Assembly: GCF_002234595.1 (NCBI RefSeq)
Contig: NZ_NMUL01000012.1
Location: 186,001-250,000 of the forward strand
Length of the DNA: 64,000 bases
Origin: Amycolatopsis vastitatis
GTDB taxonomy: Bacteria; Actinomycetota; Actinomycetes; Mycobacteriales; Pseudonocardiaceae
Reading direction: 5' to 3'
Shown: positions 46,753-55,649 of the stretch, piece by piece
Layout of the letters: every line of letters begins with the position of its first letter
Position numbering within the stretch: position 1 is the stretch's first letter
The notes under the pieces: model-generated
What the model saw: only the letters and a program-made list of their open reading frames with translations
Told to the model about the DNA's origin: nothing
The model's database searches: none
Made by a program: the position numbers and the translations under genes

Positions 46753-46968
46753 ATGCCGACCTACGCCTACCGCTGCCGTGAGTGCACCGAGACCTTCGAA
46801 CTCCTGCGCCCGATGAGCGAATCGAGCGCACCGGCGGCCTGTCCGGAGGGGCACGCCGACACCGTCAAGCTGCTCACCACGGTCGCCCTCACCGGGGCCG
46901 CGAGCGGTCCCTCGGCCCCGGCGGGCGGCGGCGGCGGTGGCTGCTGTGGCGGCGGCTGCTGCGGCTAG
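46753..46968 (+). CDS. FmdB family zinc-ribbon protein
   Basis: 71 residues from ATG 46753. Begins MPTYAYRCRECTETFELLRPMSE, the FmdB signature with CxxC at 8-11, a second cysteine cluster ACPEGHADTVKLL and a Gly/Cys tail (GGGGCCGGGCCG). Function in FmdB-like proteins is unknown. Convergent with the PLP enzyme, seven bases apart. Confidence 0.93.
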   Translation: MPTYAYRCRECTETFELLRPMSESSAPAACPEGHADTVKLLTTVALTGAASGPSAPAGGGGGGCCGGGCCG

Positions 46969-46975
46969 CGCGTCT

Positions 46976-48094
46976 CTACAGCGTCTTCAGTGCCTGCTCC
47001 AGATCGGCCCACAGGTCCTCGACGTCCTCGAGGCCGACGGACATCCGGATCAGCTGATCGGACACCCCGGCGCCGCGGCGGTCGCCCTCGTCGACGATCC
47101 GGTGGCTGATCGAACCGGGGTGCTGGATCAGCGTGTCGACGCTGCCCAGGCTGACGGCAGGCGTGATCAGCCGGACCGCCCCGATCAGGGCGTGCGGGTC
47201 ACCGTCGACCTCGAACGCCACCAGCGGCCCACCCAGCCGCGGGTAGTGGACGGCGGTCACGGCCGGGTGCTCGCCGAGCCGTGAAGCCAGCGTCGCCGCG
47301 GTCGCGGACGCGGCGTTGACGCGCAGCGGCAGCGTGGAAAGCCCGCGCAGCAACAGGTATCCGGCGAGCGGGTGCAGCACGCCGCCGGTCGCGAAGCGGA
47401 TCTGCCGCAGCCGCGCGGCTTCCGACGAGTCGCACGCGACGATCCCGCCCATCACGTCGCCGTGGCCGCCGAGGAACTTCGTCGCGCTGTGCAGCACGAT
47501 CCGGGCGCCGTGCCGGCCGGGGCGCTGCAGCACCGGCGTGGCGAACGTGTTGTCCACCGCCAGCGGAACGTCCCCGCAGGCCTCCGCGAGTCCGGCGATG
47601 TCGACCTCGGCCAGGGTCGGGTTCGCCGGGGTCTCCACGAACACCAGCCCGGTGTCCGGCCGGATCGCGGCGGCGACGGCGTCCGGCGCGGCCCAGGTGA
47701 CCTCGGTGCCGAGCAGCCCGGACTCGAGCAGGTGGTCGCTGCAGCCGTACAGCGGGCGCACGGCGACGACGTGCCGTTTCCCTTGCGCCACCGCGGAAAG
47801 CAGGCAGGCCGAGACGGCGGCCATGCCGCTGGCGAAGGCGACGCCGTGGTCGAAGCCCTCGAGCTCGGCGAGCGCCCGCTCGAACCGTTCGACGGTCGGG
47901 TTCCCCACCCGGCCGTAGATCGGCGGCCCGTCGAGTTCGCCGCCGGCGGCGAACTCGTCGATCCGGGCGGCTTCGGCGGCACTGTCGCGGGACGGGTAGG
48001 TCGTGGACAGGTCGAGCGGGGCGGCGTGCACGCCGAGGTCCGTGAGATCGTCACGGCCGGCGTGGACGGCTCGCGTGCGGAGCGAGGAAGTCAT
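46976..48094 (-). CDS. PLP-dependent trans-sulfuration enzyme (cystathionine gamma-lyase/synthase or methionine gamma-lyase)
   Basis: 372 residues. PLP lysine in LHSATKFLGGHGDVMGG, AVDNTFATPVLQRPG, IYGRVGNPTVERFERALAELEG and ASGMAAVSACLLS. The family handles cystathionine or methionine; the exact member cannot be told. A gene for an Lrp-type regulator faces it 58 bases away, which fits amino-acid-controlled expression. It is shorter than typical MetB (about 380-400 residues). Confidence 0.9.
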   Translation of the reverse strand: MTSSLRTRAVHAGRDDLTDLGVHAAPLDLSTTYPSRDSAAEAARIDEFAAGGELDGPPIYGRVGNPTVERFERALAELEGFDHGVAFASGMAAVSACLLSAVAQGKRHVVAVRPLYGCSDHLLESGLLGTEVTWAAPDAVAAAIRPDTGLVFVETPANPTLAEVDIAGLAEACGDVPLAVDNTFATPVLQRPGRHGARIVLHSATKFLGGHGDVMGGIVACDSSEAARLRQIRFATGGVLHPLAGYLLLRGLSTLPLRVNAASATAATLASRLGEHPAVTAVHYPRLGGPLVAFEVDGDPHALIGAVRLITPAVSLGSVDTLIQHPGSISHRIVDEGDRRGAGVSDQLIRMSVGLEDVEDLWADLEQALKTL

Positions 48095-48152
48095 GGCAGC
48101 ATGGTCGAGCTTTCACCGGACCGGGAGCAACACTCTCGGATATCATTCGGCG

Positions 48153-48629
48153 ATGTCCGCTTCCGTCGAACTCAGTCCGGTGGACCTCGAGATTCTGCGC
48201 CTGCTGCAGAACGATGCCCGGATCACCAACAAGGACCTGGCGGCCGCGGTCGGCATCGCGCCGTCGACGTGCCTCGACCGCGTCGCCCGGCTGCGGGACA
48301 CCGGCGTGATCACCGGGCAGCACGCGTCGGTCGACGCGGCCAAGCTGGGACGGCCGCTGGAGGCGTTCCTGTTCGTCCAGGTCCGCCCGCACCGGCGGCC
48401 GCTGGTGGACCCGTTCGTCGACCACCTGCTGTCGCTGCCGGAGGTGCGCGCGGTCTACCACCTGACCGGGCCGGACGACTTCCTCGCGCACGTCGCGACC
48501 AGCTCCGCCGGCGAGCTGCAACGCCTGGTCCTCGATGAGCTGACCGCGCGCGACGAGGTCGCCCGCGTCCACACGAACCTGGTGTTCCAGCACTGGAGCG
48601 GCGGCCCGCTGCTCCCGCCGAGCACCTGA
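48153..48629 (+). CDS. Lrp/AsnC family regulator
   Basis: 158 residues. N-terminal helix-turn-helix (LSPVDLEILRLLQNDARITNKDLAAAVGIAPSTCLDRVARLRDTGVI) and a C-terminal RAM ligand domain (LEAFLFVQVRPHRR...VYHLTGPDDFLAHVAT). Divergent from the PLP enzyme, which it probably regulates. ATG 48153. Confidence 0.93.
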   Translation: MSASVELSPVDLEILRLLQNDARITNKDLAAAVGIAPSTCLDRVARLRDTGVITGQHASVDAAKLGRPLEAFLFVQVRPHRRPLVDPFVDHLLSLPEVRAVYHLTGPDDFLAHVATSSAGELQRLVLDELTARDEVARVHTNLVFQHWSGGPLLPPST

Positions 48630-48631
48630 CC

Positions 48632-49156
48632 TCAGAGCGTCTCGAGCCAGCGGCGGGTCTCGCGCGGAGTGGTCAGCCGGACGATCGCCGGACCGCCCGG
48701 GTCGGCGGCCAAGGCACGGATGCGCTCCCGCTTGTGCGTGAACGACCGGAAGTGCCAGCGGATGATCGAGTCCGCGGAGAACATCTGGCGGAACGACTCG
48801 ACGTTGCCGTTGCAGATCCGTTCGCGGGTCAGCGAGCGCACGGCCGTCCGGCGCAGCAGGCGGCCCAGCGAAAGCCAGCGCGGGTAGTCGAGGCCGACGA
48901 CGAGCTGGGCGCGGGCCAGCACGATGTCGTGCCACTTCCCGTACGCGGCGTCGAGGACCCAGCGTTCTCCCGCGCACAACTCGGTGATCCGGCGGCGCTG
49001 CTCCTCGTCGGGCACCGGTACCCAGCCCGGCTGCCAGGTGAGGTCGTCGGCGGGGTGGTAGGGCAGGCCGGTCCGCTCGGCGATCCGGGCCGCGAGCGTC
49101 GACTTGCCCGAGCCGGTCACGCCGTCGACGACGATGCGCTCAGGCGTCAAGGTCAT
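48632..49156 (-). CDS. P-loop NTPase, adenylate-kinase/FlaR-like
   Basis: 174 residues. Walker A GVTGSGKST (about 12-20), a lid-like FHFRSFTHKRERIRALA and LDYPRWLSLGRLLRRTAVRSLTRERI. This resembles DNA topology modulation FlaR-like ATPases and small kinases; function unknown. Its ATG overlaps the following Lrp stop on the same strand (ATGA), so the two are one operon. Convergent with the Lrp gene at 48153, two bases apart. Confidence 0.85.
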   Translation of the reverse strand: MTLTPERIVVDGVTGSGKSTLAARIAERTGLPYHPADDLTWQPGWVPVPDEEQRRRITELCAGERWVLDAAYGKWHDIVLARAQLVVGLDYPRWLSLGRLLRRTAVRSLTRERICNGNVESFRQMFSADSIIRWHFRSFTHKRERIRALAADPGGPAIVRLTTPRETRRWLETL

Positions 49157-49617
49157 GCGCCGAGGTTATCCGCGGGCTCCCGGGGGCCGCGGTAAGGCAG
49201 GGTCTGGCTGTAGACGACGTTGGTGGTCGTGCCGCCGAACTGGGCCAGCTCGTCCATCGTGCGCTCGAGGTGGGCCATGGAGGCGGCGGCGACCTTGAGC
49301 GTGTAGCAGTCGTCGCCGGTGGTGCGCAGGCATTCCAGGATCTCGGAGCGCTCGCCGAGCAGCTTGTGCAGCGCCTCGTGCCTGCTGCCCGGGTACTTGA
49401 GCCGGACCACGGCGAGCACCGGGTAGCCGACCTTGCCGAGGTCGACTTCCGCGCGGTAGCCGGTGATCACGCCGGTGGCCTCGAGCCGCCGGAGCCGTTC
49501 GGTCGCCGCGGACGCGCTGAGGTTCACCCGGCGGCCCAGCTCGGTGAGCGGCAGCCGGGCGTCCTGCTGGAGCTCGACCAGGATGGCCCAGTCCGTCGGA
49601 TCGAGACTCTCGGTCAT
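49153..49617 (-). CDS. Lrp/AsnC family regulator
   Basis: 154 residues from ATG 49617. Helix-turn-helix (LDPTDWAILVELQQDARLPLTELGRRVNLSASAATERLRRLEATGVI) and a RAM domain (YPVLAVVRLKYPG...LECLRTTGDDCYTLKVAAAS). The frame is open upstream to 50235 but the start at 49617 gives the family N-terminus. Operon with the P-loop NTPase. Divergent from the LLM oxidoreductase operon, which it may control. Confidence 0.93.
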   Translation of the reverse strand: MTESLDPTDWAILVELQQDARLPLTELGRRVNLSASAATERLRRLEATGVITGYRAEVDLGKVGYPVLAVVRLKYPGSRHEALHKLLGERSEILECLRTTGDDCYTLKVAAASMAHLERTMDELAQFGGTTTNVVYSQTLPYRGPREPADNLGA

Positions 49618-49710
49618 CCGCCGAACATACCGTGGGATCCACGGCCGGCAGCGCCGAACGCCGTGATCGTTCCCTTCCGGATCCGGGCAAGACGTCGATA
49701 GCCTTTCCCG

Positions 49711-50550
49711 GTGAAATTCGGCGTGAACGTCCCCAACTTCGGGCCCGGCACCGACCCGGGTGTGCTGCGCGCCTGGGCTCAGACGGTGGAAGGTCTCGGC
49801 TTCGACCTGCTGATGGTGTCCGACCACGTCACGATCACGCCGGACGTCGCCGAGCAGTACCCCGCGCCGTTCTACGAGCCGTTCACGACGCTGTCGTGGC
49901 TCGCGGGCGTCACCCGGCGGGTGCGGCTGGGCACCACGGTGCTGGTCGTGCCGTACCGGCATCCCCTGCTGGTGGCGCGGATGGCGGCGAACCTCGACGC
50001 GCTCAGCGGCGGCAGGTTCGTGCTCGGCGCGGGCATCGGCTGGGCGAAGCAGGAGTTCGACGCGCTGGGCGTGCCGTTCGAGCAGCGCGGGAAGCTCACC
50101 ACCGAGTACCTGCGGACGATCCGCACCGCGTGGGCCGGGCACGACGACTACCGCGCGGGCCCGATCCCACTGTGGATCGGCGGGCACAGCGACGCCGGGC
50201 TGCGCCGCGCGCTGGAACTCGCCGACGCCTGGCACCCGCTGCGGCTGACCATGGCCGGCTTCCGGGAAACCCTGGCACGGTTGGAAAAACTGGCCGGCGA
50301 CCGGCCGGTGCCGTCCTTCGCGCCGCGGATCCTGCTGCGGTTGACCGGCGCCCCGGTGACCGGGCCGGACCGCCGTGCCGGCGAGGGCACGCTCGACCAG
50401 GTCCTGGACGACCTGGCGCAGCTACGAGCACTGGGGGCGGACACCGTCGTGCTCGACCCGTTCGACTCGGACCCGGCCGAAACCCTCCGCCCGGAGGCGG
50501 CGTGGCGGGACCTCGCGGCGGTGGCCGCGTCCTGGAAGGAGAACCGGTGA
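49711..50550 (+). CDS. LLM class F420-dependent oxidoreductase
   Basis: 279 residues. Begins MKFGVNVPNFGPGTDPGVLRAWAQTVEGLGFDLLMVSDHV, TTVLVVPYRHPLLVARMAANLDALSGGRFVLGAGIGW, the luciferase-like TIM barrel. F420 or FMN binding cannot be separated from reading. GTG start. The stop overlaps the deaminase GTG. Confidence 0.93.
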   Translation: MKFGVNVPNFGPGTDPGVLRAWAQTVEGLGFDLLMVSDHVTITPDVAEQYPAPFYEPFTTLSWLAGVTRRVRLGTTVLVVPYRHPLLVARMAANLDALSGGRFVLGAGIGWAKQEFDALGVPFEQRGKLTTEYLRTIRTAWAGHDDYRAGPIPLWIGGHSDAGLRRALELADAWHPLRLTMAGFRETLARLEKLAGDRPVPSFAPRILLRLTGAPVTGPDRRAGEGTLDQVLDDLAQLRALGADTVVLDPFDSDPAETLRPEAAWRDLAAVAASWKENR

Positions 50551-50972
50551 AGGACACCGAAGAAGCCCTGCTGCGGCGGGCGATCGAGCTCGCCCGCGAA
50601 GCGCGCGAGGAGCACGGCAACCCGCCGTTCGGCTCCCTGCTGGCCGACGCCGACGGCAAGATCCTTGCCGAGGACCGCAACACCTCGCTGACCGACAACG
50701 ACATCACGGCGCACCCGGAGCTGAAGCTCGCCCGCTGGGCGGCGCAGAACCTGGACCCGGAAACCGCGGCGGCCACGACGATGTTCACCAGCACGCAGCC
50801 GTGCGGGATGTGCACCGGTGCGATCGAGCGGTCCGGCCTCGGCCGTGTCGTCTACGCGCTTTCGACGGAACAGTTCCTCACGCTGCGCCCGCCGGTCACC
50901 TGGGGGTACGAGCTGGAGGGCCCGGCCCTGTTCGACGAGGCCCGCGTCCCGGTCGAGGGCTACTACCGGTGA
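50547..50972 (+). CDS. Cytidine/deoxycytidylate deaminase-like nucleoside deaminase
   Basis: 141 residues from GTG 50547 with GGAG upstream. Zinc site HPE at 56-58 and PCGMC at 85-89 give the deaminase triad (His56, Cys86, Cys89 and Glu58). The HPE form is less common than HAE. Possible substrates are guanine, cytosine or nucleoside analogues. Overlaps the oxidoreductase stop (TGA) by three bases and the next gene by four. Confidence 0.88.
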   Translation: MKDTEEALLRRAIELAREAREEHGNPPFGSLLADADGKILAEDRNTSLTDNDITAHPELKLARWAAQNLDPETAAATTMFTSTQPCGMCTGAIERSGLGRVVYALSTEQFLTLRPPVTWGYELEGPALFDEARVPVEGYYR

Positions 50973-51379
50973 CGAGTTACGAGGTGCGCCCGGTGGCGCG
51001 CATCGAGTCGTCCCTGACGGACCGCGCGACGGCCCCGAAGCAGGGCGACGAGGGCGCGCCGCCGTCGCGGCTGGTGTTCGCGCATGAGTTCGCCCCGGCG
51101 GCGGCCGACGTCCGGCCGGGCGATCGCCTGGTGCTCCTGACGTGGCTGCACGAAGCGGACCGCGACGTCCAGGCGGTCCACCCCCGTGGCGACCGGAACC
51201 GCCCGAGCACCGGAGTGTTCTCGACACGCTCACCGGACCGCCCGAACCCGATCGGCCTCCACACGGTCACGGTGACGGCGGTCGAGGGCACGACGCTCAC
51301 GGTGACCGGCCTGGAGGCGATCGACGGCACCCCGGTGCTCGACGTGAAACCGGTCCTCGGCGAGGTGGCCGAGCGCTGA
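50969..51379 (+). CDS. TrmO-like tRNA (t6A37-N6)-methyltransferase
   Basis: 136 residues from GTG 50969. The YaeB/TrmO signature RSPDRPNPIGLHTVTVTAVEG is clear, with VARIESSL at the N-terminus and LDVKPV near the C-terminus. SAM-dependent methylation of threonylcarbamoyladenosine in tRNA is known for TrmO; this protein is at the short end of the family and could be a general SAM methyltransferase of the same fold. Last gene of the three-gene operon. Confidence 0.85.
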   Translation: MTSYEVRPVARIESSLTDRATAPKQGDEGAPPSRLVFAHEFAPAAADVRPGDRLVLLTWLHEADRDVQAVHPRGDRNRPSTGVFSTRSPDRPNPIGLHTVTVTAVEGTTLTVTGLEAIDGTPVLDVKPVLGEVAER

Positions 51380-51387
51380 ACAGCTGA

Positions 51388-53154
51388 TCAGTAGTCCTTG
51401 AAGCCCTTCCCGGTCTTCCGGCCCAGCCGCCCGGCCGTCACCAAGTGCTCCAACAACGGCGCCGGCGCGAAGCCCTCTTCGCGGAACTCGTTGTACAGCG
51501 TCCGCTGGATGGCCAGGGAAACGTCGAGACCGACCACGTCCAGCAGCTCGAACGGGCCCATCGGCAGGCCGCAACCGACCTTCATGGCCGTGTCGATGTC
51601 GTTCGCGCCCGCGTAGTGGGCTTCCAGCATCTTCACCGCGTCGTTCAAATACGGGAACAGCAACGCGTTGACGATGAAGCCCGCGTGGTCGCCGCAGTGC
51701 ACCGCGTGCTTGCCGACCGCCGCGCAGACCGCGCTCGCCGTGGCCACCACGTCGGGCGCGGTCGCGATCGTCGACACCACCTCGACCAGCTTCATCACCG
51801 GTGCGGGGTTGAAGAAGTGGAGGCCGACCACGTCGGACGGCCGGGACGTCGAGGCCGCGCACTCGATCACCGGGAGGGACGACGTCGTCGTCGCCAGGAC
51901 CGCGCCCGGGCGGACCACCTCGTCCAGTGCCGCGAACACCGCCTGCTTGACCGGCAATTCCTCAGCCACCGCCTCGATCACCAGGTCGACGTCGGCCAGG
52001 GCTTCGAAGTCGGTGACCGGGGTGATGCGGGCCAGTGCCAGCGCAGCGTCCTCTTCGGACAGTTTGCCCTTGACCACGGCCTTGTCGAGCGACTTCTTGA
52101 CGCGAGCCACCGACGCCTGCGCCTTCTCCAGGCTCCGCGCCCGCAGGACGACGTCGAGGCCGCGCTTGGCGAACACCTCCGCGATGCCGGTGGCCATCGT
52201 CCCCGTCCCGACCACACCGACCTTCGCCACCGGCCGCGGCGGCACCGATTCCACGGTGGACACGACATCGGAAGAGACCACGTTGGGCGAGTCCGGCGCG
52301 TCATAGGTGTAGAAGCCACGGCCGGTCTTGCGGCCCAGCATGCCCGCCGTGATCATCTGCTTGAGCAACGGCGCCGGCGCGTGCAGGCGGTTGCGGGACT
52401 GGTGGTACATCGTGTCGAGGATTTCGTTCGCGGTGTCCAGCCCGATCAGGTCGAGCAGCGCGAGCGGGCCCATCGGGTAGCCGCAGCCGAAGCGCATCGC
52501 GGCGTCGAGGTCCTCGCGCGTGGCGTAACGCTGCTCGTACATCCGCACCGCGTGGTTGAGGTAGCCGAACAGCAGCGCGTTCGCGATGAACCCGGCCCGG
52601 TCGCCGATCACCACCGGCACCTTGCCGAGCCGCTCGGCGAACTCGACCACCTCGGTGACCACCTCCGGCTCGGTCACCACGGTCTTCACGATCTCGACGA
52701 GCTTCAGCACCGGCGCCGGGTTGAAGAAGTGCATGCCGACGACCTTGCCGGGACGCGCCGTGTGCACGCCGATCTCCGTGATCGACAGCGACGACGTGTT
52801 CGACGCGAACACGACTTCGGGCCGGGTGATCTTGTCCAGCTCGGCGAAGACGTCGGCCTTCAGCTCGAGGCTTTCCGGGATCGCCTCGATCACCAAGTCC
52901 ACTTCGGACAGGTCCGACAGCGACGTGCTGTACCGGATCCGGCCCAGCAACGCCTCCCGGCCGGCAGAGTCCAGCTTGCCGCCGGAGAGTGCCCGTTCGG
53001 TGGAGTGCTCGAGGTGCCCACGGCCGCGTGCGACGCCGGCGTCGTCGAGTTCCACCGTGACGACGTCGAGCCCGCTGCGCGCGAGCACCTCGGCGATTCC
53101 GGCCCCCATGGTGCCCAGGCCGACCACACCGACCGTCGAGATGTCCCGCGCCAT
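51388..53154 (-). CDS. Tandem 3-hydroxyacyl-CoA dehydrogenase (double module)
   Basis: 588 residues from ATG 53154 with GGAGG upstream. Two copies of the same enzyme follow one another: each has a Rossmann motif (GVVGLGTMGAGIAEVLARSGLDV and GVVGTGTMATGIAEVFAKRGLDV), the SSLSITEIG/SSLPVIECA turn, HFFNPAPV and GFI(A/V)NALLF...YP. The halves are about 290 residues each. Acts on 3-hydroxyacyl-CoA in beta-oxidation or polyhydroxybutyrate metabolism, resembling PaaH/FadB2. A single long chain with both modules complete is unusual but known. Confidence 0.92.
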   Translation of the reverse strand: MARDISTVGVVGLGTMGAGIAEVLARSGLDVVTVELDDAGVARGRGHLEHSTERALSGGKLDSAGREALLGRIRYSTSLSDLSEVDLVIEAIPESLELKADVFAELDKITRPEVVFASNTSSLSITEIGVHTARPGKVVGMHFFNPAPVLKLVEIVKTVVTEPEVVTEVVEFAERLGKVPVVIGDRAGFIANALLFGYLNHAVRMYEQRYATREDLDAAMRFGCGYPMGPLALLDLIGLDTANEILDTMYHQSRNRLHAPAPLLKQMITAGMLGRKTGRGFYTYDAPDSPNVVSSDVVSTVESVPPRPVAKVGVVGTGTMATGIAEVFAKRGLDVVLRARSLEKAQASVARVKKSLDKAVVKGKLSEEDAALALARITPVTDFEALADVDLVIEAVAEELPVKQAVFAALDEVVRPGAVLATTTSSLPVIECAASTSRPSDVVGLHFFNPAPVMKLVEVVSTIATAPDVVATASAVCAAVGKHAVHCGDHAGFIVNALLFPYLNDAVKMLEAHYAGANDIDTAMKVGCGLPMGPFELLDVVGLDVSLAIQRTLYNEFREEGFAPAPLLEHLVTAGRLGRKTGKGFKDY

Positions 53155-53273
53155 CGAGGCCTCCAGAGATGTTACTCGCCGGTAATTGCCCCGACTCTCC
53201 CACACGGCACCGCCGGAAGCCCAGACGGAATCGAGTCAGTACCGCTCAAGTCACCCAGTCGGCGACGATGGCT

Positions 53274-53945
53274 TCACTCGCCGAAATCGCCGTCGACCAG
53301 CTCCTTCGCCTTGTCCAGCGCGGCAGACGCCTGCGGGCCGCGCGCCCGGACGCGGATCCGGTCACCCTGGCGGGCACCGAGCGACATCAGGGCCAGCACG
53401 CTGTGGCCGTCGGCCTCCTGGTCACCGAGCCGGACGGTGACCTCGGCGTCGAACTCGCTCAGCGCGCGCACGAGCAAGGCGGCCGGCCGGGCGTGCAACC
53501 CGACGTCGTTGCGCAGCTCCAGCTCGATTTCGGCACTGTCGGCCGTGGCCTCCGCGGGCGCCAGGTCCTCGGGTAGCCCGGCCGTCGCGGCGGCCTCCGC
53601 CACCGCCTTGCGGTCCTTCCCGGCCTGCGCCGCGACCGCCGCGGCGATCGCGCCCTCCACCAGCGGGCCGTCCGCGACGACGGCCGCCGACGGGTCGGCC
53701 AGCGACTCGACGGCGAGCTCGGCGGTCATCTGCGCGCTGCCGAGGTCGTACAGGAGCACGACCCCGTCGCCGTGGTCGGCGCGCTGGGTGGCCGCGACGA
53801 CCTCGTCGTAGTCCGTGCCGATGGACCCGTCCGCCAGGCCGCCGGCGGGCACGATGGTGACGTCCGGCGCCATCTGGGCGGCCAGCTCGGCCAATCCCTC
53901 GGCGAGCTTCGCACTGTGCGACACGAGCACGATCCCAACGCTCAC
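53274..53945 (-). CDS. dhaM: Dihydroxyacetone kinase phosphodonor DhaM fused to HPr
   Basis: 223 residues. DhaM (EIIA-Man) domain with His10 in VLVSHSAKL, a short linker, and an HPr domain with His151 in VGLHARPAALL. Passes phosphate from PEP via enzyme I and HPr to DhaL-ADP. Last gene of dhaK-dhaL-dhaM; overlaps dhaL by four bases. Confidence 0.95.
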   Translation of the reverse strand: MSVGIVLVSHSAKLAEGLAELAAQMAPDVTIVPAGGLADGSIGTDYDEVVAATQRADHGDGVVLLYDLGSAQMTAELAVESLADPSAAVVADGPLVEGAIAAAVAAQAGKDRKAVAEAAATAGLPEDLAPAEATADSAEIELELRNDVGLHARPAALLVRALSEFDAEVTVRLGDQEADGHSVLALMSLGARQGDRIRVRARGPQASAALDKAKELVDGDFGE

Positions 53946-54571
53946 CGGGCGGCCTCCGCGAACGCCCGCAGCAGCAGCGCCGACGAACGGGCGCCGGGGT
54001 CCATGTGCCCGACCGCGCGCTCGCCGAGGTAGGACGCGCGGCCCTTGCGCGGCACAAGGTCCACTGTGGACTCCGCGCCGCGGTCGGCCGCGTCGGCGGC
54101 AGCGGTCAGCACCGCGGCGACGTCGCCGCCGTCCTCGGCCGCCTTCTCAGCGGCCGACACCGCGGGGATCAGGGCGTCGACCATGGTCGCGTCGCCGCCC
54201 ACGGCCTTCCCACGGGCTTGGACGCCTTCGAGACCGGCGCGCAGCGCGTCCAGCAGCGCCGGGACGTCGAGATCGGAGGCCGCACCGAGCTTCGTCGAGG
54301 CACGCAGGAAAGCCGTGCCGTACAACGGGCCCGCCGCTCCGCCGACCTTGGAGATCAACGTCGTCGCGACGAGCTTCAGCACCCCGCCCGGCGTGTCCGG
54401 AACAGCGGAATCGAGCGCCGCGACGACGGCCGCGAACCCGCGGTTCAGGTTCTCGCCGTGGTCGCCGTCGCCGATGGCGCGGTCGAGGTCGATCAGCTCG
54501 GCGCGGTGCTCGGCGACCACCACCGCGGCGGCGCGCACGGCCGCCGCGACCCCTTCGGCCTTGCAGCTCAT
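53942..54571 (-). CDS. dhaL: Dihydroxyacetone kinase subunit DhaL
   Basis: 209 residues. ADP-binding motifs IGDGDHGENLNRGF, GGAAGPLYGTAFL, GDATMVDALIP and the terminal DPGARSSALLLRAFAEAA, as in DhaL. Carries ADP that accepts phosphate from DhaM and hands it to DHA on DhaK. The start overlaps dhaK by one base and the stop overlaps dhaM. Confidence 0.96.
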   Translation of the reverse strand: MSCKAEGVAAAVRAAAVVVAEHRAELIDLDRAIGDGDHGENLNRGFAAVVAALDSAVPDTPGGVLKLVATTLISKVGGAAGPLYGTAFLRASTKLGAASDLDVPALLDALRAGLEGVQARGKAVGGDATMVDALIPAVSAAEKAAEDGGDVAAVLTAAADAADRGAESTVDLVPRKGRASYLGERAVGHMDPGARSSALLLRAFAEAAR

Positions 54572-55572
54572 CAGAGCCCCCACCGCAGCGCCGCGGTGTT
54601 GACCGGGGCGTCCCACAGCTCGGTCAGGTCGTCGTCCAGTTTGAGCACCGTCAGACTCATCCCCTGCATCTCGAGGCTGGTGATGTACGGCCCGACCAGC
54701 CGGCGTTCGACCACGATCCCACGGTCGGCCAGCAGCCGCTCGGCGATGCCGTGGGCCAGGTACAGCTCGACGAGCGGGGTGCCGCCCATGGAGTTGGTGA
54801 ACAGCAGCACGCGGTCGCCCGAGGCGAAGGGCAGGTCCGAGACGACCGCCTCGACCATCCGGGCCACGAGCGCGTCGGCCGGTTCGGCGGGAATCCGCTC
54901 GCGGCCGGGCTCGCCGTGGATGCCGATGCCGAACTCGACTTCGCCCTCGCCGAGGTCGAAGCTCGGCGTGCCGGCGTGCGGCACGGTCGGCGCGGTGAGC
55001 GCGACGCCGATCGACCGGACCTGGCCGATCACCTTCTGCGCCAAGGCGGTGACGGCGTCGAGCGAGTCGCCGCGCTCGGCGGCGGCGCCGGTGATCTTCT
55101 CCAGCAGCACCGTGCCGCCGACCCCGCGGCGGCCCGCGGTGTACGTCGAGTCCTTGACCGCGACGTCGTCGTCGATCACGACGCTGCGGACGTCGAGGCC
55201 GTCGGCGGCGGCCAGCTCGGCGGCCGTCTCGAAGTTCAGCACGTCGCCGGTGTAGTTCTTGACGATGAGCAGCGCGCCCGCGTCGCCGGTGGTGGCGCTG
55301 ACCGCGGCCTGCACGGCGTCCGGCGTCGGCGAGGTGAACACCGCGCCGGGCACGGCGGCGGCGAGCATGCCCCGGCCGACGAAGCCGCCGTGCAGCGGCT
55401 CGTGCCCGGACCCGCCGCCGGAGATGACGGCGACCTTGCCCGCGACCGGCGCGTCGGCTCTGATCACGACGTCCGGGTCGTACTGGACGCGGAGGATGTC
55501 GGCGTGCGCGGCGGCGAGCCCCCGCAGCGACTCGGCGACCACGTTCGCCGGATCGTTGATGATCTTCTTCAC
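54571..55572 (-). CDS. dhaK: Dihydroxyacetone kinase subunit DhaK
   Basis: 333 residues from GTG 55572. SGGGSGHEPLHGGFVGRGMLAAAVPG, KNYTGDVLNFETAAEL and the covalent DHA histidine in GIGIHGEPGRE. Phosphorylates dihydroxyacetone for entry to glycolysis. First of the dhaKLM operon; no DhaR regulator is adjacent. Confidence 0.97.
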   Translation of the reverse strand: MKKIINDPANVVAESLRGLAAAHADILRVQYDPDVVIRADAPVAGKVAVISGGGSGHEPLHGGFVGRGMLAAAVPGAVFTSPTPDAVQAAVSATTGDAGALLIVKNYTGDVLNFETAAELAAADGLDVRSVVIDDDVAVKDSTYTAGRRGVGGTVLLEKITGAAAERGDSLDAVTALAQKVIGQVRSIGVALTAPTVPHAGTPSFDLGEGEVEFGIGIHGEPGRERIPAEPADALVARMVEAVVSDLPFASGDRVLLFTNSMGGTPLVELYLAHGIAERLLADRGIVVERRLVGPYITSLEMQGMSLTVLKLDDDLTELWDAPVNTAALRWGL

Positions 55573-55649
55573 GGCAGCCTCCGGCACATCGGCGGGTGGG
55601 TGCCCCCTTCCTACCTCCCCGCGCGGCCCGCCGCCAGAGCAGGACCGGA

